Positions 5,427 to 9,529 of a stretch of DNA of 9,529 nucleotides are shown piece after piece. The stretch's first letter is position 1; every line of letters begins with the position of its first letter. The translations under genes and the position numbers were made by a program. Under the pieces are notes generated by a model. The model saw only the letters and a program-made list of their open reading frames with translations, did no database searches and was not told the origin of the DNA. Location of the stretch: NCBI GenBank assembly GCA_015486145.1, contig WFSH01000197.1, positions 1-9,529 on the forward strand, given 5' to 3'. Source of the stretch: Mesoaciditogaceae bacterium (lineage in GTDB: Bacteria; Thermotogota; Thermotogae; Mesoaciditogales; Mesoaciditogaceae).

Positions 5427-6765
5427 GGAGTTAAAGAAACTTTACACACTTATTTCCAAGTATTATGCCAAAAACGTTGAAGGAAAAAACAGTTTAAACG
5501 GTAAAAAAATAACCGTTGAGATTATCGCCAACATGTTTGAAGAGCTGACCAACAACTTGCAAAAGTACAAACGAGATCTTGAGGATACTTCTCTTGCTTT
5601 AGAGGCCAATTTAGAGGAGATTTCGAACACGTACGACCTACTTTCAAGTCTCTTGGAAATTACAGATGTGCTTTCAAAGAGCATAAATCCGTTCGAAGTT
5701 GTGATGGAAGTTGTAAAGATCATAAGCAAGAACGTTCCTTCTGAAGAGATGGCACTTTTTGTTGTGGACGAAGGAAAAATAAGAAAATTCAGTGAAAATG
5801 AGGCAAAGCATGCCCGTTCGTTTTTTAACGCTTACATGTTGTCTGACCACAAAGTGGTGTTGGATGAGAAAAATTCTCTTTTAGCTGTTCCAATCGAGGC
5901 AAATGAGTTTTACGGGGCATTCGTGTGTCTTGGTAAAAAAAATGGTCCTTTTTACACGGCTGCTGATAGAAAACTGGTGGAATCTGCGGCAAAACAACTC
6001 AAAGTCGCTTTTAGCAACTACAGATATTTCAAGATGGAGGTTAAAAGAGCCACTATTCAAAGAGAACTTTCAATTGCTTACGATATTCAACAGAGTCTCT
6101 TTCCAAAGATCTTTCCAAAGGAATTTAGTGTAGCAGGTATATCCATTCCAGCACATGATGTTGGTGGTGATTATTACGATGCCTTTGAATTGAATGGAAA
6201 ACTCTTTATGACGGTGGCAGATGTTTCTGGAAAAGGTATCCCTGCAGCTATAATAATGAGTTCGTTTAGAAGCTATCTCAAAGGCATTGTGAGGAGCAGC
6301 AGAAATCTTGAAGAGCTTTCCAACAATTTGAATCATTTGATATCTTCGGATATTTCTGAAGACAGATTCGTCACCGCGGTTATTGGGGTTTTCGATCCAA
6401 AATCTCAAACCTTTGAATACGTGAATGCCGGTCACGATCCAATTATTTACGTGAGCGGTGGTAAATCGAGTTTTCTGGATTCTGATGGGATTCCGTTTGG
6501 AATCATGGATAAGCCAAAGATGTACAGAACAAAAACGATCGATGTGAAAGCTGGAGACGTGTTGGTCATTTACACGGATGGAATTGCGGAGGCGAGAAAT
6601 TTGAAAAAGGAGGAATATGGGCTTGAAAGACTCACCGGATTTGTGAGAAAATTCAACAAACTTTCTCCCCAAGAAATGCTTGAAATGCTCATGGAAGATG
6701 TGGCAAATTTTTCACTTGGTGCCGAACAACACGATGACATAACGGCTTTAATAGCAAAGGTGTGA
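5407..6765 (+). CDS. GAF-PPM serine/threonine phosphatase (SpoIIE/RsbU type)
   Basis: A 452-residue soluble protein. Residues about 40-90 are helical and probably coiled coil. Residues about 85-205 look like a GAF-type sensor domain (FVVDEGKIRKF, LLAVPIEANEFYGAFVCLGK). Residues about 215-452 are a PP2C/SpoIIE catalytic domain with its metal-binding acids intact: AYDIQQSLFP (224-233), DVGGDYYD (251-258), ADVSGKGIPAAI (271-282), NAGHDP (340-345), IYTDGIAEARN with D391, and EQHDDITALI with D443-D444. Family members dephosphorylate STAS-domain anti-sigma antagonists in partner-switching systems. Here the upstream receiver probably controls it, which would make the pair a split version of receiver-PPM fusion proteins. 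The STAS target and anti-sigma kinase are not in the window. ATG 5407 follows GGAGG (5396-5400) with a six-base spacer. No terminator follows. Confidence 0.93.
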   Translation: MNLQESEELKKLYTLISKYYAKNVEGKNSLNGKKITVEIIANMFEELTNNLQKYKRDLEDTSLALEANLEEISNTYDLLSSLLEITDVLSKSINPFEVVMEVVKIISKNVPSEEMALFVVDEGKIRKFSENEAKHARSFFNAYMLSDHKVVLDEKNSLLAVPIEANEFYGAFVCLGKKNGPFYTAADRKLVESAAKQLKVAFSNYRYFKMEVKRATIQRELSIAYDIQQSLFPKIFPKEFSVAGISIPAHDVGGDYYDAFELNGKLFMTVADVSGKGIPAAIIMSSFRSYLKGIVRSSRNLEELSNNLNHLISSDISEDRFVTAVIGVFDPKSQTFEYVNAGHDPIIYVSGGKSSFLDSDGIPFGIMDKPKMYRTKTIDVKAGDVLVIYTDGIAEARNLKKEEYGLERLTGFVRKFNKLSPQEMLEMLMEDVANFSLGAEQHDDITALIAKV

Positions 6766-6774
6766 GCTTTTTTA

Positions 6775-6783
6775 TGGTAAAAT
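6775..6783 (+). promoter_or_regulatory. Extended -10 promoter for yebC
   Basis: TGGTAAAAT fits TGnTAnnnT, sits in the 54-base gap after the phosphatase gene, and has no evident -35. Transcription would start near 6790, leaving about 30 bases of leader that include the SD AGGAGGT (6806-6812). It is the second extended -10 without a -35 in this window. Confidence 0.5.
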
Positions 6784-6819
6784 AATGCTAATCCATAAAT
6801 AATTCAGGAGGTATTTTAA

Positions 6820-7581
6820 ATGTCTGGACATAATAAATGGGCCAACATCAAGCACAGAAAAGCAGCCCAAGATAGTAAGCGTTCAGCGGAATTTACAAAA
6901 GTGATACGGGAGTTAACAGTTGCCGCCAGAACGGGGGGCGGAGATCCGAGCTCTAATCCAAGGCTGAGAACTGCAATCGACAAAGCACGTCAGGTGAATA
7001 TGCCGAAAGATACGGTTGAACGTGCGATCAAACGTGGTACAGGGGAACTTGAAGGTGTGAATTATGAAGAGATAATGTATGAAGGATATGCTCCTGCCGG
7101 AGTTGCCATGTACATATCCACCTTGACTGATAACAAGAATAGAACGACTGCCGATATTCGTCATGTGCTTTCTAAGTACGGTGGAAATCTTGCGGAGGCA
7201 GGTAGTGTAGCGTGGCAATTTGAAAGAAAGGGAGTAATAAACGTTCAAAGGGAAAAAGTTTCTGACGGTGATGAATTCATGATGGTTGCCATTGATGCAG
7301 GAGCCGACGATATAAAAGAGGATGAAGATGGATATGAGATTGTTACCGACCCTGAAAATCTCATCAAGGTCGTTGACGCCCTTAAGAGTTCTGATTATGA
7401 AGTGGAATCCTACAAATACACTTTCATTCCAAAAACGACGGTTCATGTTACGGGTAGAGATGCTGAACGAGTACTCCAAGTCGTGAGTATGATAGAAGAT
7501 TTAGACGATGTGCAAGAAGTGTACGCCAATTTTGATATTGACGATAAAGAGTTAGAAGAGATAATGTCGAAAATAGGTTGA
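6820..7581 (+). CDS. yebC: YebC/TACO1 family translation factor
   Basis: A 253-residue cytoplasmic protein of standard family length. The N-terminus MSGHNKWANIKHRK is diagnostic, followed by SKRSAEFTKVIRELTVAAR, GGGDPSSNPRLRTAIDKAR and NMPKDTVERAIKRGTG. The second domain contains YEGYAPAGVAMYI, LTDNKNRTTADIRHVLSKYGG and the GSVAWQFERKG stretch; the C-terminal part is acidic. Older annotation calls these transcriptional regulators. Work on the mitochondrial homologue TACO1 and on bacterial YebC points to a ribosome-associated role in translation, including relief of stalling at proline-rich stretches. The SD AGGAGGT is strong, with a seven-base spacer. It probably has its own promoter and is co-transcribed with the PHP gene that begins four bases after its stop. 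Confidence 0.97.
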   Translation: MSGHNKWANIKHRKAAQDSKRSAEFTKVIRELTVAARTGGGDPSSNPRLRTAIDKARQVNMPKDTVERAIKRGTGELEGVNYEEIMYEGYAPAGVAMYISTLTDNKNRTTADIRHVLSKYGGNLAEAGSVAWQFERKGVINVQREKVSDGDEFMMVAIDAGADDIKEDEDGYEIVTDPENLIKVVDALKSSDYEVESYKYTFIPKTTVHVTGRDAERVLQVVSMIEDLDDVQEVYANFDIDDKELEEIMSKIG

Positions 7582-7585
7582 TGGA

Positions 7586-8416
7586 ATGTTAAAAAAGGTA
7601 GACTTACATTTTCACAGCAATCACTCTGATGGTTCTCTTAGTGTAAGAGAAGTATTAGAGTTGGTGGCGCGTTCCGGAGTTGTGCTCGCATCTCTTACAG
7701 ATCATGACACCATTGGTGGAATAACGGAAGCTCTTGAGTTATCGAAAGAAATGGGTATAAAGTTGATTCCAGGTGTTGAAATCTCTACCATGTACCAAGA
7801 AGGAGAAGTCCACATTTTAGGTTATGATTTTGATCCCGAGAATGAGGAATTTCGCGAATTTCTCGACGAGAGATCTGAACGTAGAACGAAAAAAATTGTT
7901 GAAACGATAAGAAAATTGAATTCGCTTGGGTATGATGTAACGTTTGATGACGTCATCAAAGAATCGCCTGGTCCTTTTGTTGGAAGGGTGAACGTTGCAA
8001 AAGCCTTGGTGAATAAGGGATATGTTAACTCCATAAAAGATGCGTTTACTCCTCAATTGATCGGAGATAGAGGTGCTGCCTATGTGCCCCCAGAAGGGCT
8101 GTCACCGAAGGAAGCAATTGAGAAAATTCACAGCGCAGGGGGGTGGGCTGTTCTTGCTCATCCCGGCCTTTACAAGAGTCCTCAGAAATATGGGCTTAAT
8201 GAGTTTGATGTTGTTAGAATGGTAAGTTGGGGTCTTAACGGTGTGGAGGCTTATCATTCAAAACATTCAAGATCTGTCGCTCGTTATTACCATTACATGG
8301 CTCGTTTACACGGCTTGAAAATTACAGTAGGTACGGATTACCATGCCGGTGTGTACCCTTTAGAGTTAATGGATGTTCCAAGAGAAATTATTTTTGAACT
8401 TCTGAAGGCTGCTTGA
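7586..8416 (+). CDS. PHP-domain phosphoesterase (TrpH/RNase AM-like)
   Basis: A 276-residue cytoplasmic metal-dependent phosphoesterase. The PHP metal ligands are all visible: H8 and H10 in DLHFHS, D15 in SDGS, D39-H40-D41 in LTDHDT, E65 in GVEIS, H76 in EVHILGYDFD, H192 in AHPG, and D251 with H253 in GTDYHAG. The inserted segment with FVGRVNVAKALVNKGYV (131-147) is typical of the TrpH/YciV branch. In that branch E. coli TrpH (RNase AM) is a 5'-3' exoribonuclease that also dephosphorylates 3',5'-nucleoside bisphosphates, and other members act on AMP. Which substrate applies here is inferred only at family level. The start at ATG 7586 is four bases past the yebC stop with only a weak AGGTTGAT ahead, so translation is probably coupled to yebC. 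Confidence 0.93.
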   Translation: MLKKVDLHFHSNHSDGSLSVREVLELVARSGVVLASLTDHDTIGGITEALELSKEMGIKLIPGVEISTMYQEGEVHILGYDFDPENEEFREFLDERSERRTKKIVETIRKLNSLGYDVTFDDVIKESPGPFVGRVNVAKALVNKGYVNSIKDAFTPQLIGDRGAAYVPPEGLSPKEAIEKIHSAGGWAVLAHPGLYKSPQKYGLNEFDVVRMVSWGLNGVEAYHSKHSRSVARYYHYMARLHGLKITVGTDYHAGVYPLELMDVPREIIFELLKAA

Positions 8417-8434
8417 AGCGGATAACTTTTGTAA

Positions 8435-8483
8435 AAGGAGAGAGCGCTTGATAATTCTTAGTTTGGACTTTTTGGCGCGTTGA
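8435..8483 (+). CDS. Possible 11-codon leader peptide with its own SD
   Basis: AAGGAG (8435-8440) is followed after seven bases by TTG 8448, which opens an ORF reading MIILSLDFLAR and ending at TGA 8481-8483. This stop lies four bases before the ATG of the barrel gene. The SD is the only good one between 8416 and 8488, and it is 47 bases from the barrel's ATG, too far to serve it directly. The simplest reading is a short leader ORF whose translation delivers ribosomes to the next start. It could also be a relic of a lost gene, or coincidence. The coding span itself is 8448-8483. Confidence 0.35.
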
Positions 8484-8487
8484 TGAG

Positions 8488-9420
8488 ATGAGAAAAACGA
8501 TTTTAATATTTTTTATTGTACTTTTTTTATTTATCTCTTACATCACAATTGCAAAACCTGTAAGCCACGTCTCTCTTAAAGTGGGGCCATATTTCACGCC
8601 GAGTGGCGTTTTGCTTTCAGGGAGTGCGGATTTTTCCATGAATTTTTGGGTGGCACATGTTGAATCAGAATTTTCGATAGATGTAACGGCTTCTAACAAC
8701 ACTTTGGTGATCACCCCAAATGCATCTGAGATTTTCAAGTACGTTGATTTTAATTGGAGGAGTTTTAGAGTTGAATACGGTTCCACAAGAACTGTTTCGC
8801 GTTTTTTTCCAACAATTTGGGATGTCGGGAATCCTCCGATTGGATGGGAGATCACCTTAACCGCTACCAGAGGAAAGAACACCTTGTCTTTTTCTGCGAA
8901 CCGTGGAATTTACGTTGCAGAGTACAAAGGATTGATTTTTTCTGAGGCATTTTGGCACAAAGATTCTTCGCTCTTCGTTTTGGGCCCGTCGAATGCTAAT
9001 TTCTTTTTGAGTGGAGGAACTTTTTCAAGTGCATATTTTGTTGGTTTTGGAGGGAAAATAGGGGCTCTCTCAATGAGTCTTCTTGGATTTTCGAGAGATA
9101 TGAACGTTTTTCCAAATCTTGACCTTCAGGTTCCATCAAGATATATTGGGATATTCAAGTACGATTCAAACAGCACTCACGCGATGATATCCGTTACCGA
9201 AAATGAATTTTATCTAAATGGATTTACGGTTTTTAAAGTATTGGGGGGAAATTTGAAAATAGGTATGTCGACAGAATTTTTAGACAAGACGATCCCTTAT
9301 TTAAAAACCAAGATCAACTTGGGTTACGAAAGAGGTTTTGGTGGCAATCGGGACTTTTTCTTAAACGCTTCATTTGGGAAAGTTGATTCTTTGTGGCTTG
9401 GGATGCAATGGGGGTTTTAG
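8488..9420 (+). CDS. Secreted protein, probable outer-membrane beta-barrel
   Basis: A 310-residue protein not recognised as a named family. Residues 1-22 form a clear signal peptide: MRK, a hydrophobic core (5-21), and a likely cleavage site after ITIA before K23. There is no lipobox cysteine. The mature part has no long hydrophobic helix, but it has many amphipathic stretches with aromatic or glycine edges (for example SADFSMNFWVAHVESEFSID, GGKIGALSMSLLGFSRD, TKINLGYERGFGG) and ends in LWLGMQWGF. A C-terminal phenylalanine after alternating hydrophobic residues is typical of outer-membrane barrels. In a Thermotogota cell this would place it in the outer toga; a periplasmic beta-sandwich is the alternative. 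ATG 8488 lacks a clear SD and no other in-frame start exists before an upstream stop at 8452. Confidence 0.7.
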   Translation: MRKTILIFFIVLFLFISYITIAKPVSHVSLKVGPYFTPSGVLLSGSADFSMNFWVAHVESEFSIDVTASNNTLVITPNASEIFKYVDFNWRSFRVEYGSTRTVSRFFPTIWDVGNPPIGWEITLTATRGKNTLSFSANRGIYVAEYKGLIFSEAFWHKDSSLFVLGPSNANFFLSGGTFSSAYFVGFGGKIGALSMSLLGFSRDMNVFPNLDLQVPSRYIGIFKYDSNSTHAMISVTENEFYLNGFTVFKVLGGNLKIGMSTEFLDKTIPYLKTKINLGYERGFGGNRDFFLNASFGKVDSLWLGMQWGF

Positions 9421-9421
9421 G

Positions 9422-9529
9422 GTGTTGGATGAAGCTTCTTTCATGAAATTTGCAAATGAAATAAGAAAAAAAATGGATTTTGACATGTCTGGATACAAAC
9501 TTGAAAGAATGAAAAGACGTGTCGATCTC
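9422..9529 (+). CDS. CheR-like methyltransferase, N-terminal fragment
   Basis: The first 36 codons of a gene cut by the window edge. The visible protein has an amphipathic helix followed by DFDMSGYKLERMKRRVDL. The pattern of a hydrophobic/acidic helix, then GYK, then two basic residues (RR) matches the N-terminal helical domain of CheR methyltransferases, which precede a SAM-binding domain and methylate glutamates of chemoreceptors. The catalytic part is not visible, so activity cannot be judged. GTG 9422 lies one base past the barrel stop, seven bases after a GGGGG run (9410-9414). TTG 9425, the next codon, is an equally possible start. Tight spacing implies co-transcription with the barrel gene. 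Confidence 0.65.
   Translation, partial: MLDEASFMKFANEIRKKMDFDMSGYKLERMKRRVDL

Noticed and set aside
6070..6672. 200-codon reverse ORF opposite the phosphatase domain
   Set aside because: Antisense shadow of a strongly conserved PPM domain; no SD and no family pattern.
6913..7479. 188-codon reverse ORF opposite yebC
   Set aside because: Antisense shadow of a conserved gene; composition typical of shadows.

Overview
The window is a compact bacterial chromosome segment with every gene on the + strand. It holds nine complete coding sequences, a tenth cut off by the right edge, and one possible 11-codon leader peptide. I think a member of the Thermotogota is most likely, at moderate confidence. 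The reasons are extreme gene packing with long overlaps, frequent TTG starts behind strong Shine-Dalgarno (SD) sequences, a lysine/glutamate-rich proteome with AGA arginine codons, a secreted protein that looks like an outer-membrane (toga-type) beta-barrel, and short palindromic intergenic repeats of a kind I recall from that group. No tRNA, rRNA, CRISPR array, transposase or integrase was seen.

Layout. Bases 1-461 have no gene. The first 151 bases hold three different palindromes packed back to back, which look like short dispersed repeats. The AT-rich remainder carries two equally spaced GTGAA-N12-TTCAC dyads in front of the first gene. From 462 to 6765 six genes follow almost without a gap: an MFS transporter, a MalK-like ABC ATPase with damaged motifs, a B12-binding-type radical SAM protein, its DUF2344 partner, a single-domain response regulator, and a GAF/PPM (SpoIIE-type) serine phosphatase. 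Four of the junctions overlap, by 64, 35, 26 and 20 bases. An extended -10 promoter inside the end of the MFS gene could start a shorter transcript at the ABC gene. A second extended -10 at 6775-6783 opens the next group: yebC, a PHP-domain phosphoesterase, a signal-peptide beta-barrel protein and the first 36 codons of a CheR-like methyltransferase.

How the genes may fit together. The radical SAM and DUF2344 genes are two halves of what is one fused protein in many bacteria, and its reaction is unknown to me. The receiver and phosphatase genes overlap and look like a split version of the receiver-PPM proteins that control partner-switching (STAS / anti-sigma) modules. Neither the sensor kinase nor the downstream antagonist is here. 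YebC (ribosome-associated) and the PHP protein (TrpH/RNase AM-like) may link translation and RNA or nucleotide turnover. The barrel and the CheR-like gene probably share a transcript. The least explained points are the degenerate ABC ATPase, the joining of the radical SAM pair to a phospho-signalling pair, the tandem operator-like dyads, and the well-formed SD that serves a tiny ORF ahead of the barrel gene.
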